DNA of 64,000 nt, from positions 248,001-312,000 of the forward strand of contig NZ_QAJM01000019.1 in NCBI RefSeq assembly GCF_003852405.1. The letters run 5' to 3'. The position numbers were made by a program, and so were the translations under genes. The DNA is from Pseudomonas sp. KBW05. Its GTDB lineage: Bacteria > Pseudomonadota > Gammaproteobacteria > Pseudomonadales > Pseudomonadaceae. Positions 45,566 to 55,518 of this stretch are shown here, piece by piece. How positions within the stretch are numbered: position 1 is the first letter of the stretch; every line of letters begins with the position of its first letter. The notes under the pieces are model-generated. The model saw nothing but the letters and a program-made list of their open reading frames with translations. It was not told the origin of the DNA and did no database searches.

Positions 45566-47734
45566 TCAGCCCTGTGGTTGCGATGGTTTGCCGCGATTGA
45601 GTTGGCGCAGGTTGCCCAACACCGAGGCCAGCGCCCGGTCAAACAACAGCCCGTCGTCAAGCCTGCGCAGGGCGCCACGCTTGAATGCCTGGGCCAATTG
45701 GCCGAGGTTTTTCTCAAGCACCTTGAGGCCGCTGTGGTTGATGAAAATGTAACGATTGGCCGGCGCCACAATCGCCGTCAACTTGCAGCGCAGCACGACG
45801 TCGGGGCCTTGCTGGAACTCTATCCAGTCACCGATGCGCATCTGCAGGGCACTGATCAGGTCGGGGTCATCACCCGGCAAGTCCTGGGCGGTGTCGGGCA
45901 ACTCGGTGCCAAAGGTGAAAGGCTCACGAACAACGCTCAACACTTCGACGCCCGTCAGGGGCTGCACGTGCAATACCTGCAAGCGCACAAAAAATTCACG
46001 GGTGCTGAAAGGGTCAAACGCGGCGCTGGTCAAGCCGTCGCGCAACGCTTTGAGCAGCCCCGGCAGGCGCTCCAGCAGATGCCGCCCAGCCTCGGTGTCG
46101 CTTTGCAGGCCCACGCTCCAGATCAACTCATCCAGGGTGCGCAGCGCCGACTGCCACTGCACCGACTGCTCGCCATGCTTGAGGCTGGCCAGCAACATCA
46201 CCTGGCTCCACGCCTGCTGTATAAATTGCACCACTGCGGGCGGCAATGCCTTGCCCAGCAGCCGTTGATTCAGCACCTGGGCAACCCGCTCGCGGGACGC
46301 GTCGTTCAGCACCCGCACTTGCTCAGCGTCACGGGTGTGCTGCTCGACCAGTTCGCTGCGGCGCTGCTCATCGGCAATAAATTCCGAGAACTGCGCGAGC
46401 AACAGGGAAAAAATCGCCGGATCTTCGACAAACTCATTCAGCAGACGCTGCACGACTTGCTCGATATGCAGGTACAGGCTGTCACGCTGATAATCTTCCC
46501 GTGGGCTCCACTTCGCGGCGGCACAACCGACTTCATTGAGCAGCCGCCGTACCGGGTGGCTGGGGCGGCTGAAAAAACTCTTATCCAGCACCGCGACTTT
46601 AAGCAGCGGAATCTGCAACCGGGCAATCAACGCCCTGAGCGCCCCCGGCAAGTTGCGGTCCTTGCGGATGAACTCGAACAGCATGGCCATCAGGTTGATC
46701 ACGTCTTCGTCCGCAACCTCCACCACCCGGGACTTGCCGCTCTTGACGCTGACCCGGGTCAGCAACTGCCCAAGCTGGTTGCGCAGGTCAACATCGTCCT
46801 CGGTGTCTGGGGTGGGCACGTACTGCTGCAAATGGGACAGCAGCCGCAGCAGGTCGCGCGTGGCGATCGGCTGAAGTTCGGCGCTGGCTTCCAGGGTCGG
46901 CGCCACGCTGCCACGCACGGCCTTGAGCAGTTCCTGCAAGGCGCCGAACGCTTGTTGGCCGTTTGCGTCCAGCGGTGCATCGGTGGCCGGCACGCTGTCT
47001 TTACGCAAGTCTTCACGGGCAGCCCGCCCGCCGGGGCGCCGCGAGGGCGCCGCCTTGAGCTCAGGCAACACGCCGGTGGCGACCAACAGCTGATTGGCTT
47101 CGCCATACAGTTGATCGGCGTCGCTGAGCACGTACTTCTCAAACAGCTTGAGCATGATCAGCTTGACGCGGATTTCCACCCCCAGGCTGCGCCCCGCCCG
47201 CAGGAAGAACTCGCACAACAGTGCCGGCCCCAATGGGTTCTCGCGCTCATCCAGGCCCTTGACCAGCACGGCACTCAAGCGCGCCGTCAATTGCCCCAGG
47301 GCCAGGCCGTCGCGGTGTCGCACCCGCCCCAACATGGCCTCCAGCGCCACGGCTTTCTCCAACTCGTCGCGGGATGTGCCCGGCACCGCGTCGTAGGACA
47401 CCACCGGCACCAACTGCCGCTCACCCTGCCCCGCCAGGCCCAGGTTGGCGAAGGCAGCGAACAGCTGCTCCATGAACACGCGCTCGAAATTCTTGCGCTT
47501 GAGGCGCAGGTCGCGCATGGCTTCAAAGAAAATATGGTGATCGAGGTTGTTGCGCGCCTTGTCGGCCATTTCGAAGAGGGTGTCGTCGGCGTTATCGAAC
47601 AGTTCCTGCAGACCTTGCTGCAACTGCTGCGCGGCCTTGTCACGGACCTGCATCAACACCACCGGCAAGCGCGCGAGCGGCGATGGCATAGCCTGTGCCT
47701 TGTTGATTGGCACCACCTTTCCGTCATTGTGCAT
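45566..47734 (-). CDS. DUF1631 family protein
   Basis: 722 aa, cytoplasmic and helical, with DUF1631 hallmarks at the C-terminus ([52 protein letters not shown]). The last ~80 residues look like a small beta-barrel module, as in some PilZ-like c-di-GMP effectors, but no RxxxR motif is evident. Positional match of PA4523. It lies upstream of ampDE in the same orientation with a 43-base gap. Function unknown. Confidence 0.85.
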   Translation of the reverse strand: MHNDGKVVPINKAQAMPSPLARLPVVLMQVRDKAAQQLQQGLQELFDNADDTLFEMADKARNNLDHHIFFEAMRDLRLKRKNFERVFMEQLFAAFANLGLAGQGERQLVPVVSYDAVPGTSRDELEKAVALEAMLGRVRHRDGLALGQLTARLSAVLVKGLDERENPLGPALLCEFFLRAGRSLGVEIRVKLIMLKLFEKYVLSDADQLYGEANQLLVATGVLPELKAAPSRRPGGRAAREDLRKDSVPATDAPLDANGQQAFGALQELLKAVRGSVAPTLEASAELQPIATRDLLRLLSHLQQYVPTPDTEDDVDLRNQLGQLLTRVSVKSGKSRVVEVADEDVINLMAMLFEFIRKDRNLPGALRALIARLQIPLLKVAVLDKSFFSRPSHPVRRLLNEVGCAAAKWSPREDYQRDSLYLHIEQVVQRLLNEFVEDPAIFSLLLAQFSEFIADEQRRSELVEQHTRDAEQVRVLNDASRERVAQVLNQRLLGKALPPAVVQFIQQAWSQVMLLASLKHGEQSVQWQSALRTLDELIWSVGLQSDTEAGRHLLERLPGLLKALRDGLTSAAFDPFSTREFFVRLQVLHVQPLTGVEVLSVVREPFTFGTELPDTAQDLPGDDPDLISALQMRIGDWIEFQQGPDVVLRCKLTAIVAPANRYIFINHSGLKVLEKNLGQLAQAFKRGALRRLDDGLLFDRALASVLGNLRQLNRGKPSQPQG

Positions 47735-47935
47735 CCTGGCCTCCTGATACGGCGGTGTCTGTTGGGGAATGATGGCGCGGGCGCTGCGCGATTCCAGTCA
47801 TCACCAGGACGTCAAAGCTATGACGCCAATTGCAAGGCGCGAGATTATCTTGCAAATGGGGGTAGTTGCGCCAGCAAACTCTGTCATTCGGCTGTAATTG
47901 AGCGGTGGGTTATGGGTTCGAACGCACACTGCCCC

Positions 47936-47941
47936 TATAAT
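47936..47941 (+). promoter_or_regulatory. Probable -10 element of nadC
   Basis: TATAAT at 47936-47941, 28 bases before the nadC ATG. A matching -35 at 16-18 bases is not obvious. It lies in the 234-base divergent gap between the DUF1631 gene and nadC. Confidence 0.5.
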
Positions 47942-47968
47942 CCAGGCACTTTGTTTGTGGAGCCTGTT

Positions 47969-48817
47969 ATGCCGAATCTCCGTCTTGCCGACCTCACCGC
48001 CGAAATCGAAGCCAACGTGCGCCGCGCGCTGCTCGAAGATATCGGCAGCGGCGATATCACCGCGCAATTGATCCCGGCCGAACGGCTGGCCAAGGCCACG
48101 ATCATTACCCGCGATGCGGCGGTGATTGCCGGCACTGCCTGGGTAGATGCGGTATTCCGTCAGTTGGACCCACGGGTTGCCGTGCATTGGCAGGTGGCCG
48201 ACGGTGAACGTGTCAGCCCCAACCAGGCGCTGTTCCACCTCGAAGGCCCGGCCCGCTCGCTGCTCAGTGGCGAGCGCAGCGCGCTGAACTTCCTGCAACT
48301 GCTCTCTGGCGTGGCGACCCGCGCCCAGTTCCTGGCGGACTTTGTCGCCAGCACCCAGGTCAAGCTGCTGGACACCCGCAAGACATTGCCGGGCCTGCGC
48401 CTGGCGCAGAAATATGCGGTCACTTGCGGCGGCTGTCACAACCACCGTATCGGTTTGTATGACGCCTTCCTGATCAAGGAAAACCATATTGCCGCCTGCG
48501 GTGGCATTGCCCAGGCCATTACGGCCGCCCACAAGATCGCGCCGGGCAAACCGGTGGAAATCGAAGTGGAAAGCCTGGAGGAGTTGCGTGAGGCGCTGGC
48601 GGCGGGCGCCGACATCATCATGCTCGACGAACTGAGCCTGGACGATATGCGTGAAGCGGTTCGCCTGAATGCGGGCAAAGCCAAGCTGGAAGCCAGCGGC
48701 GGGATCAATGAAAGCACGCTGCTGCCCATCGCTGAAACCGGCGTGGACTACATCTCCATCGGCGCGATGACCAAGGATGTGAAGGCGGTGGATTTGTCGA
48801 TGCGCCTCAGTCTCTGA
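47969..48817 (+). CDS. nadC: Nicotinate-nucleotide pyrophosphorylase (carboxylating)
   Basis: 282 aa, the usual NadC length. Quinolinate phosphoribosyltransferase motifs: [46 protein letters not shown] and EASGGIN. It makes nicotinate mononucleotide from quinolinate and PRPP in NAD synthesis. A much longer open frame extends upstream antisense to the DUF1631 gene but is non-coding; the start at 47969 begins [13 protein letters not shown]. Confidence 0.95.
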   Translation: MPNLRLADLTAEIEANVRRALLEDIGSGDITAQLIPAERLAKATIITRDAAVIAGTAWVDAVFRQLDPRVAVHWQVADGERVSPNQALFHLEGPARSLLSGERSALNFLQLLSGVATRAQFLADFVASTQVKLLDTRKTLPGLRLAQKYAVTCGGCHNHRIGLYDAFLIKENHIAACGGIAQAITAAHKIAPGKPVEIEVESLEELREALAAGADIIMLDELSLDDMREAVRLNAGKAKLEASGGINESTLLPIAETGVDYISIGAMTKDVKAVDLSMRLSL

Positions 48818-48839
48818 GGCAATGCACTAGCGCGCTGTT

Positions 48840-48931
48840 GTGGCGAGGGAGCTTGCTCCCGCTGGAGTGCGAAGCGCTCCCAAAATCTTGGGGCCGCTAC
48901 GCAGCCCAGCGGGAGCAAGCTCCCTCACCAC
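48840..48931. repeat. REPIN (GTGGCGAGGGAGCTTGCTCCC family)
   Basis: The arms 48840-48865 and 48906-48931 pair with one mismatch. The centre contains AGTGCGAAGCGCTCCCAAAATC, which is the reverse complement of the centre of the copy at 25213: the two elements are inserted in opposite orientation. Confidence 0.85.
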
Positions 48932-48952
48932 GGCAAACTCGCCGTGCCTGGC

Positions 48953-49258
48953 TTAGACCACCAGATTATTCATCTCGCAATACTCTTCCCACTCAACACC
49001 CAGCACTTCCGCTGCCTCCTTGTGCAAGGCCAGCCGTGCGGTGTCGAATTCGTCCGCTGTCGAGGTGTACTTGAGGGTCAGCTCCCAAGGCTGCAAGCCC
49101 TGGCTCTCTGCTTCATCCTCGAATGCCCACTGGATCTGGTCACGCTGGTCATCAGCGCTCAGGTCCTTGATCTCTTCTTTAAGCTGCGGCGTGCCTTCAA
49201 GGTATTTCTTGAGGGCTTCTGCGTGCCGAACTTCCTGGGTCATTTCAGTCGTGGTCAT
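48953..49258 (-). CDS. Small conserved protein (DUF6388-like)
   Basis: 101 aa, soluble, strongly acidic, no signal peptide. Contains the stretch LQPWELTLKYTS and HKEAAEVLGVEWEEYCEMN, which resemble the Pseudomonas DUF6388 family by memory. Convergent with nadC across a REPIN. Function unknown. Confidence 0.65.
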   Translation of the reverse strand: MTTTEMTQEVRHAEALKKYLEGTPQLKEEIKDLSADDQRDQIQWAFEDEAESQGLQPWELTLKYTSTADEFDTARLALHKEAAEVLGVEWEEYCEMNNLVV

Positions 49259-49394
49259 GTCGTTCTCTTAGATCGAGGAATGGGGATGCATCTGGGTCAT
49301 CAAGGTTGCGCAGATACAAAAGAGCGGGCGTGAATACCGACTCGTCTGGCCTTCAGAACCATTCTGGGATCATCTGAAAACAGTGCTGCCTTTT

Positions 49395-49467
49395 TGCCCG
49401 AGACAGGAATCGAACCTGCGACCTTCGCGTTACGAGTGCGCTGCTCTACCAACTGAGCTACACGGGC
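49395..49467 (-). tRNA. tRNA-Thr (anticodon CGT)
   Basis: 73 bases folding as a cloverleaf with D arm GCTC/GAGC, anticodon loop CTCGTAA and T loop TTCGATT. The CCA end is not encoded; after the discriminator A come more A residues. The acceptor stem has a U6-U67 mismatch, and the anticodon stem has A31-C39 and G27-A43. It corresponds by position to PA4524.1. Confidence 0.85.
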
Positions 49468-49506
49468 GGTGGGCTAAAGCTAGCACCGCATCGGGTGTCC
49501 GGCAAC

Positions 49507-50913
49507 TCACGACCCAGGCAGTGCAATCACCCCCTGGGCCCAGAAGCGCGGCTGGAGGCGGTTGTGGGTGTCGCCGACATAACGTTGCTGGGCCTGCGCG
49601 ATGTGCGGCACATCACGAACGGCAACAACTATCAGCAGACCAACGGCCAACACGCTCAACAGTTTCCACAGGTGACTGACCGGTGCCGGTAATGCAGTTG
49701 GCGCCACCGCCCAGCAGTGCAACGCCATCAGCCAACCCACCACCAACGCCAACCACAGCTGGGAAATGGGCATCACGATCACGCCATCGACCATGGACTG
49801 CGTCAGCGCGCCGACTAATGCGGCAAACAGGCAAAGGCGCAATACGTCCGAACGCTGCGCCGACAACGCCCGCTCACGCAGCACGCTGAAGGTGGCCCAA
49901 CCGCCGCGCCAGGCCAATACGGCTACGCACAGCGTCGAGGGCACGCCCCACTCACTGGCCCATTGGAGGATCGCCTGATGAGGATGGGTCGCCACGTCGT
50001 TAGGGATGTCGGCAAACTGCATCGGCCCAAAACCCAACCAAGGGCGCTCGACGATCATGTGCCAGGCCTGCCACCAGATCTCGGCACGCCCCGACAGTGA
50101 AGTGGTGAGGCGATCGCCGGCATCGCTGGAGGTCTCGATACCCAAATATCCCGCCAGCATCGTGAACAACAGCCAGTACAGCAATAGGCCACCGCCCACC
50201 GCCGCCAGTTGCCAGGCCAACCAACGTCGCCCAAAGGGCCCCAACGCCACCAGCAAGACACCCGCCGCGCCCATGCCGAGCCATGTGCCCCGTGTCCCCC
50301 CGCTGATGGCGATCAACCACCACACCGATAGCAAGGCAAACACACCAACGCGCAAGGAACGAGGGAGCTTGGGCATCAGCAGGGGCAGTGCCAGCAATGG
50401 CAGGGTGAAGGTCTGAAATTGACCGTAGAAACGCTTGTTGGAGAAACCCGACAGCAACAGATCGAGGTCCAGCACGCGCTGGCCACTGCTGAATGCCTGC
50501 ATCACTGCATGCAGGTATTGGCTCGACTTGATCAGGCACAGCAGCACAACAACCAGCAGCAGGACACGGTCCAGCGGCTCGCCGCCATAGCGGCGAAGCG
50601 TGGCGAACGCCAGCGCAATCACGCCACAACTGACCAGCAACGCCACCTCGGTGAACGCCCAGAGCGGCCGGTGGGCCAGGGCCGAAGACAGCAGGCCCAG
50701 AGCGATCACCAGCCCCAGGCCGAGGGCGGTGGGCCGGTCCACCCACGCCGTGTTGGGGGCCGCCAGCCCATACAGCAGTGCGCCCAGCGCCAGGGCAATC
50801 TGCAGCGCGCGTTGCAGGTCGTGCCCACTGAAAGGGGCACAGACCCCTAGCACCAGCAAGCACACCGCCAGCACCAGGAACACATTACCGCGCTGCTGTA
50901 TGGAAAACGCCAT
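49507..50913 (-). CDS. O-antigen ligase / pilin glycosylase-like membrane protein (Wzy_C family)
   Basis: 468 aa with about ten or more membrane segments and the Wzy_C signature region: GGTRGTWLGM, then a periplasmic loop with GRAEIWWQAWHMIVERPWLGFGPMQF and HPHQAILQWASEWG. This resembles TfpO/PilO and PglL-type ligases, which attach a glycan to pilin. It lies immediately downstream of pilA on the same strand (36-base gap), as tfpO does in P. aeruginosa group I strains. The neighbouring pilin lacks the C-terminal serine modified there, so another residue or another acceptor would be used. Confidence 0.75.
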   Translation of the reverse strand: MAFSIQQRGNVFLVLAVCLLVLGVCAPFSGHDLQRALQIALALGALLYGLAAPNTAWVDRPTALGLGLVIALGLLSSALAHRPLWAFTEVALLVSCGVIALAFATLRRYGGEPLDRVLLLVVVLLCLIKSSQYLHAVMQAFSSGQRVLDLDLLLSGFSNKRFYGQFQTFTLPLLALPLLMPKLPRSLRVGVFALLSVWWLIAISGGTRGTWLGMGAAGVLLVALGPFGRRWLAWQLAAVGGGLLLYWLLFTMLAGYLGIETSSDAGDRLTTSLSGRAEIWWQAWHMIVERPWLGFGPMQFADIPNDVATHPHQAILQWASEWGVPSTLCVAVLAWRGGWATFSVLRERALSAQRSDVLRLCLFAALVGALTQSMVDGVIVMPISQLWLALVVGWLMALHCWAVAPTALPAPVSHLWKLLSVLAVGLLIVVAVRDVPHIAQAQQRYVGDTHNRLQPRFWAQGVIALPGS

Positions 50914-50948
50914 CAGCCACCTCTACGTCCGTGTGGATGGTTGGACCG

Positions 50949-51371
50949 TTACGCCCCGTTGGCGCCGCAGCCCTTGGCGACGTATTTTTCTTCGGCGTTG
51001 GTCGCACATTTCCAGCCCTTGGTCGCATCGCGGGTCAAGGTGATGGCCTTGCCCAGCACCGGTGCCGGGGCGTCGAGGATTTCGCAGCTGATGGAACCGA
51101 CGCCCGTGGCCACATCCCCTGCCACGTCGATCTTGCAATTGGCGGTCGGGCTGGTGCCACCGATCAAGGCCACGGTGGGCACTGTGCCTTGGTTGAAAAC
51201 GTCCTCGTAACCCGCCTTCAACGCCGTGATTTCAGCCAGCCCCGCCGTGAACTTGGCCTTGGCCTGGTGCGTGGTGTACATCGGCAAGCCGATGGTGGCC
51301 AAAATGCCGATGATTGCCACGACGATCAGCAACTCGATCAAGGTAAAGCCTTTCTGACGTATCACATTCAC
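50949..51371 (-). CDS. pilA: Type IV pilin PilA
   Basis: 140 aa. Type IVa prepilin leader MNVIRQKG is cleaved before FTLIELLIVVAIIGILATIGLPMY, the conserved N-terminal helix with Glu5. The globular part has two cysteine pairs' worth of residues (NCKID...ISCEI and KCATNAEE...KGC), the last pair forming the D-region loop. The protein ends GCGANGA. It is processed by PilD, encoded 1.4 kb away. Confidence 0.93.
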   Translation of the reverse strand: MNVIRQKGFTLIELLIVVAIIGILATIGLPMYTTHQAKAKFTAGLAEITALKAGYEDVFNQGTVPTVALIGGTSPTANCKIDVAGDVATGVGSISCEILDAPAPVLGKAITLTRDATKGWKCATNAEEKYVAKGCGANGA

Positions 51372-51549
51372 TCTCCAGAATAGAACCTATGACAAGGCGC
51401 GTCCTGCGCCCCGTAGTGTGCAGCGGCGCCAGTGTACTCATCCACAACGGGGCAAGCGCCTGCAAGACGCACATTCTGACATTTTATCGTGCGCGGCCAA
51501 CCCGTCCGAATCCGTCACCTGACTAAGCTATAAATCTTCAACTCCCCGC
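51372..51549. promoter_or_regulatory. Divergent region between pilA and pilC
   Basis: 178 bases with no gene; pilB, which in P. aeruginosa stands here, is absent. A minus-strand match to the sigma54 consensus (TGGCAC-N5-TTGC) expected for pilA was looked for and not found; the best candidate (TGGCGCCGCTGCAC) has wrong spacing. Confidence 0.4.
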
Positions 51550-51564
51550 ATGCGGAACCGTGAC

Positions 51565-52773
51565 ATGGACAACGCTTCAACGATCTACGCCTGGGAAGGC
51601 ACCAACCGCAAAGGGCGCAGGGTCTACGGGCAAACCGCTGGCCACAACCCCACGTTGATCAAGGCGCAGCTGCGCCAGCAAGGGATCTGCCCTGGGCGCG
51701 TGCGCAAGCGCACCAGTGCCTTGCCGAGCCTCACAGCACCGATCAAACCGCTGGATATCGCCCTCTTCACCCGCCAACTGGCCACATTGCTGAAAGCGGG
51801 AATCCCTCTGCTGCAAGCCCTCGACATTGTCAGCGAAGGCTTCGAAAACCCGCGCATGCAAGCACTGGTAAACGGCTTGAAACAAGAGATCGCCGCCGGC
51901 ACCAACCTGGCTACGGCGTTGCGTAAACAGCCACGCTATTTCGATGAGTTGTACTGCAACCTGGTTGCGGCAGGCGAACAAGCTGGCGCCCTGGAAGCAC
52001 TGCTGGAACGCGTGGCGATACACCTGGAGAAAACCCAGCAGCTCAAGGCGCGAGTCAAGCAGGCCATGACCTATCCCGCAGCGGTGCTGGTGGTCGCAGG
52101 CGTGGTCTGTACGCTGCTGCTGATGCACGTGGTGCCGCAATTCCAGAGCCTGTTCGCCGGCGTCGACGGTGAACTGCCCGGCTTTACCCTGGGGGTGATT
52201 GCCCTGTCCGAATGCCTGCAACGCGCCTGGTGGATCGTCGCGCTTTGCCTGGGTGTAGCAATGGCCACGCTGCGCCAGGCTTATCGCGTGTCCCCGGGGT
52301 TTCGTCACGGGTTGCAAGCCGGTTTATTGAAAGCGCCCCTGGCAGGCACACTGCTGAAAAAATCCGCCGTCGCCCGCTACGCTCGAACACTCTCGACTAC
52401 GTTTACCGCAGGCGTTCCCCTGGTGCAGGCCCTGGACTCAGTGGCCGGGGCTGTCGGCAACGGGCCATTCAGACTCGCCATCGAGCGCATGCGCCATGAT
52501 GTCGCCACCGGCATCCAGTTGAATCAAGCCATGAGCGGCAGCGGCCTGTTTCCCCGAATGGCGATCCAGATGACGATCATCGGCGAAGAGTCCGGTACGC
52601 TGGACCGTATGCTGGAAAAGGTCGCCAGCCACTACGAGGCTGACGTAGACAGCCTGGTGGATAGACTCACAAGCTTGATGGAGCCGCTGATCATGGTCGT
52701 GCTGGGAAGCATTGTCGGGGGACTGGTGATTGCGATGTATCTGCCGGTGTTTCAATTGGGGAGCGCATTTTGA
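51565..52773 (+). CDS. pilC: Type IV pilus inner-membrane platform protein PilC
   Basis: 402 aa from ATG 51565 (an ATG five codons upstream at 51550 is possible; neither has a strong ribosome site). T2SSF domain twice: KPLDIALFTRQLATLLKAGIPLLQALDI and AVARYARTLSTTFTAGVPLVQALDS. Membrane segments near 170-200 and 215-235 and at the C-terminus. It ends [12 protein letters not shown] like other PilC proteins. It anchors the pilus assembly motor. The stop overlaps the start of pilD by four bases. Confidence 0.93.
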   Translation: MDNASTIYAWEGTNRKGRRVYGQTAGHNPTLIKAQLRQQGICPGRVRKRTSALPSLTAPIKPLDIALFTRQLATLLKAGIPLLQALDIVSEGFENPRMQALVNGLKQEIAAGTNLATALRKQPRYFDELYCNLVAAGEQAGALEALLERVAIHLEKTQQLKARVKQAMTYPAAVLVVAGVVCTLLLMHVVPQFQSLFAGVDGELPGFTLGVIALSECLQRAWWIVALCLGVAMATLRQAYRVSPGFRHGLQAGLLKAPLAGTLLKKSAVARYARTLSTTFTAGVPLVQALDSVAGAVGNGPFRLAIERMRHDVATGIQLNQAMSGSGLFPRMAIQMTIIGEESGTLDRMLEKVASHYEADVDSLVDRLTSLMEPLIMVVLGSIVGGLVIAMYLPVFQLGSAF

Positions 52774-53636
52774 GCTTGCTGCTGAGTGAACAACCGTGGC
52801 TTTTTGTTGGTATGGCGCTGGTGCTGGGCCTGATCGTCGGCAGCTTTCTCAACGTGCTGGTATGGCGCTTGCCGAAAATGCTCGAACGTGAATGGCGCAC
52901 CCAGGCCCAGGAAGTCCTCGGCCTGCCGACCGAACCGGCCGGGCCGACCTACAACCTGATGTTTCCCAATTCCTGCTGCCCCCATTGCAGCCAGCCGATT
53001 CGCCCCTGGGAAAACATCCCCGTGCTCAGCTACCTGATGCTCCGGGGGCGCTGCGCCCACTGCCGTGGACCGATCAGTGGGCGTTACCCCTTCACCGAAC
53101 TGGCCTGTGCGCTGATTTCGGCCATGGTCGCCTGGCATTTCGGTTTTGGCTGGCAAGGCGCGGCGATCATGCTGCTGAGTTGGGGGCTGCTGGCGATGAG
53201 CCTGATCGATGCAGATCACCAACTGTTGCCGGATGTATTGGTGCTGCCGCTGTTGTGGCTGGGGCTGATCCTCAACAGCTTCGACTTGCAGGTGACGCTG
53301 GCCGATGCCGTATGGGGCGCAGTGGCCGGTTACATGAGCCTGTGGTCGGTGTTCTGGCTATTCAAGCTGGCCACCGGCAAAGACGGCATGGGCCATGGCG
53401 ACTTCAAGTTGCTGGCCATGCTCGGCGCCTGGGGCGGCTGGCAAATCCTGCCGATGACCTTGCTGATGTCATCGCTTCTCGGGGTGATGGGCGGGCTTAT
53501 CCTGATGCGCCTGCGCAAGACCCAGGCGTCGGCCCCCATGCCGTTCGGCCCCTATCTGGCAATTGCCGGCTGGATTGCATTGCTCTGGGGTGGTCAAATA
53601 ACCGACTTCTATTTGCAGTCTGTCGGTTTCAGATGA
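52770..53636 (+). CDS. pilD: Prepilin peptidase/N-methyltransferase PilD
   Basis: 288 aa with a TTG start overlapping the pilC stop (TTGA). The N-terminal domain has the two zinc-binding pairs CCPHC and CAHC. The aspartyl protease Asp residues lie in [12 protein letters not shown] and [14 protein letters not shown]. Seven or eight membrane segments. It cleaves and methylates type IV pilins and type II secretion pseudopilins. Its stop overlaps the coaE ATG. Confidence 0.93.
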   Translation: MSLLLSEQPWLFVGMALVLGLIVGSFLNVLVWRLPKMLEREWRTQAQEVLGLPTEPAGPTYNLMFPNSCCPHCSQPIRPWENIPVLSYLMLRGRCAHCRGPISGRYPFTELACALISAMVAWHFGFGWQGAAIMLLSWGLLAMSLIDADHQLLPDVLVLPLLWLGLILNSFDLQVTLADAVWGAVAGYMSLWSVFWLFKLATGKDGMGHGDFKLLAMLGAWGGWQILPMTLLMSSLLGVMGGLILMRLRKTQASAPMPFGPYLAIAGWIALLWGGQITDFYLQSVGFR

Positions 53637-54256
53637 CCACTTCTGTTGCAACACCCTGGATTCTTGGCCTCACCGGCGGCATCGGCAGCGGCAAAAGCGC
53701 GGCGGCCCAGCACTTTATCGACCTGGGCATCGACCTGGTGGACGCCGATCACGCCGCCCGCTGGGTCGTCGAACCTGGCCGGCCGGCACTGGCACGTATC
53801 GCTGAGCACTTTGGTGCGGGCGTGCTGCAACCTGACGGTCAACTGGACCGCGCCGCGTTGCGCAAGCTGATCTTTGAAGTCCCCGAACAGCGCCGCTGGC
53901 TGGAAGCCTTGCTGCACCCGTTGATTGGCGAAGAGATTCGCAGCCATCTGGCACGTGCGCAGTCGCCTTACGCGATTCTGGTGTCGCCGTTGCTGATCGA
54001 GTCCGGCCAGCACAGCATGACCCAGCGCATCCTGGTGATCGACGTGCCGCAATCGCTGCAGATTCAGCGTACCCTGCAGCGCGACGGCATCAGCGAACAG
54101 CAGGTGCAGGCGATCCTCAAGGCGCAATCAAGCCGTGAAGAGCGCCTGAAACATGCCGATGATGTGCTGGTCAATGACAAGGACCTCGCCTGGCTGCACA
54201 GCGAGGTCGAGCGACTGCACCACTTTTACCTTACTTTGCGTGGAGGCCGATCATGA
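53633..54256 (+). CDS. coaE: Dephospho-CoA kinase
   Basis: 207 aa. P-loop [11 protein letters not shown] (residues about 12-22), the [13 protein letters not shown] substrate region and the CoaE lid [22 protein letters not shown]. Catalyses the last step of CoA synthesis. Start overlaps the pilD stop (ATGA), showing coupling. Followed by yacG, also overlapping. Confidence 0.95.
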   Translation: MTTSVATPWILGLTGGIGSGKSAAAQHFIDLGIDLVDADHAARWVVEPGRPALARIAEHFGAGVLQPDGQLDRAALRKLIFEVPEQRRWLEALLHPLIGEEIRSHLARAQSPYAILVSPLLIESGQHSMTQRILVIDVPQSLQIQRTLQRDGISEQQVQAILKAQSSREERLKHADDVLVNDKDLAWLHSEVERLHHFYLTLRGGRS

Positions 54257-54453
54257 GCCAACCCTTGACCGTCGATTGCCCAACCTGCGGTGCCCCCGTG
54301 GAATGGACTGCGACCAACCTCAACCGGCCGTTCTGCTCGGACCGTTGCAAACTCATCGACCTGGGTGCCTGGGCCGCAGAGGAACACAAGATCCCCGTGG
54401 CCCCGGACGCCGAAGATGAGCTGTTTTCCGAAGACCTGACGCCGCGCCACTAA
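54253..54453 (+). CDS. yacG: DNA gyrase inhibitor YacG
   Basis: 66 aa. Four-cysteine zinc finger C9-x2-C12 and C28-x3-C32 (CPTCG, CSDRC). Matches YacG, a small gyrase inhibitor. Start overlaps the coaE stop by four bases. Confidence 0.92.
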   Translation: MSQPLTVDCPTCGAPVEWTATNLNRPFCSDRCKLIDLGAWAAEEHKIPVAPDAEDELFSEDLTPRH

Positions 54454-54665
54454 GGCCGCATAAAGGCGTATTCCTGCTGGTCGTCGAGGTTCTCTGCAAG
54501 GTATTGCAGCTCGTCGGCCAGGTCTTCGAAACTGCGCACGCCCTTGCTCTGCTGCACCACCGCACTGAGCATGGCGCGCAGGGTCAAGCCTGGGTCAAAG
54601 CCGATTTCCTGTGCCGCGTCCTGACTTCTGCGCAACTCCTGCCGTGCCCACTCGTACACACTCAT
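54450..54665 (-). CDS. Small conserved Pseudomonas protein (PA4531-like)
   Basis: 71 aa, [23 protein letters not shown]..., soluble and helical, preceded on its strand by GAGGAG. The stop overlaps the yacG end tail-to-tail by four bases. Positional match of PA4531; function unknown. Confidence 0.8.
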   Translation of the reverse strand: MSVYEWARQELRRSQDAAQEIGFDPGLTLRAMLSAVVQQSKGVRSFEDLADELQYLAENLDDQQEYAFMRP

Positions 54666-54730
54666 GATCCGTGCTCCTCGAAAATTTCGCAGAGCATGGG
54701 CCTGCGCGTGGGCGCGGGATTTGATCTGGA

Positions 54731-55420
54731 TCAACGCGGCGAATCGTCGTCGTTCCAGGGTGCCGAGAGGTAGCGGGTGCGATTGAAGGTCTCCAGCCAT
54801 TCCGGGCAGAACACCACCAACGCACTGATGACCATGCCGTTGATAAAGGCTTCGGGGAAGATGATCAGCCATAGGTAGCCGACGAAATCTTCCAGCCATT
54901 CCGGCATGGCAAACCGTCCGTCGAACCACAGCAGCCCCAGCCCCAGCAACAGACAAAGCAAGGCCGACAGCGCAGCGGCGAAAAAGCCCGAGCAGAAGAT
55001 ATACACAAAGGGATTGCGCGGTTGCGCGCGCTCCACCAGCAGCGCGCAGGTTTCGGTGACCAGCACCGGCAACACGACCAACAGCAGGCCGTTGATGCCG
55101 AGCGCTGCCAGGTCCTGGCGCCCCAACACCATCAAACCGAGCTGGGCGGCAAACCCGCCGACGATTGCCAAGGGCCAATCCAGCAGCAGGGTCACGGCGG
55201 TCATGCCGATAAAGTGGTAGGAGACCCCGGTATCAAAATCCCGCCGCACCAACCACAACATAAACAGCGCGAACACGGTGCCGAACAGCAAATGCTGGCG
55301 CCGTCGGTCGGCAAACAGCTCGACCCAGGGCGAACGCAGGATGGCCCATAGCACCACGGGCACAAACAGCAGCCAGCCGAGGCCCAAGGTTTGTGGTGCG
55401 AGCACTGCAGCACTGATCAC
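54731..55420 (-). CDS. Energy-coupling-factor (CbiM-like) membrane protein
   Basis: 229 aa from a GTG start at 55420 with GGGGG upstream; a longer frame to 55516 lacks support. Six or seven hydrophobic segments with HFIGMTAVTLLLDWPLAIVGGFAAQ and AFINGMVISALVVF, reminiscent of the CbiM/ECF substrate-binding permeases. Conserved hypothetical in Pseudomonas; possible metal or vitamin transport is inference. Confidence 0.7.
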   Translation of the reverse strand: MISAAVLAPQTLGLGWLLFVPVVLWAILRSPWVELFADRRRQHLLFGTVFALFMLWLVRRDFDTGVSYHFIGMTAVTLLLDWPLAIVGGFAAQLGLMVLGRQDLAALGINGLLLVVLPVLVTETCALLVERAQPRNPFVYIFCSGFFAAALSALLCLLLGLGLLWFDGRFAMPEWLEDFVGYLWLIIFPEAFINGMVISALVVFCPEWLETFNRTRYLSAPWNDDDSPR

Positions 55421-55518
55421 GACGGCCCCCTGCTTGAATAACAGTCGAGTGAGCAGTCTACACCGACCTTTTGCAACGGGACTTCCTGCGGTCATCATTT
55501 GGACGCTAAGCTGCAAGC

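Noticed and set aside
45548-47968. Very long upstream extension of nadC
   Set aside because: The extension is antisense to the DUF1631 gene. NadC proteins are about 282 aa and begin where ATG 47969 places the start.
51372-51480. Sigma54 promoter for pilA
   Set aside because: TGGCGCCGCTGCAC has wrong GG-GC spacing, and no other match was found.
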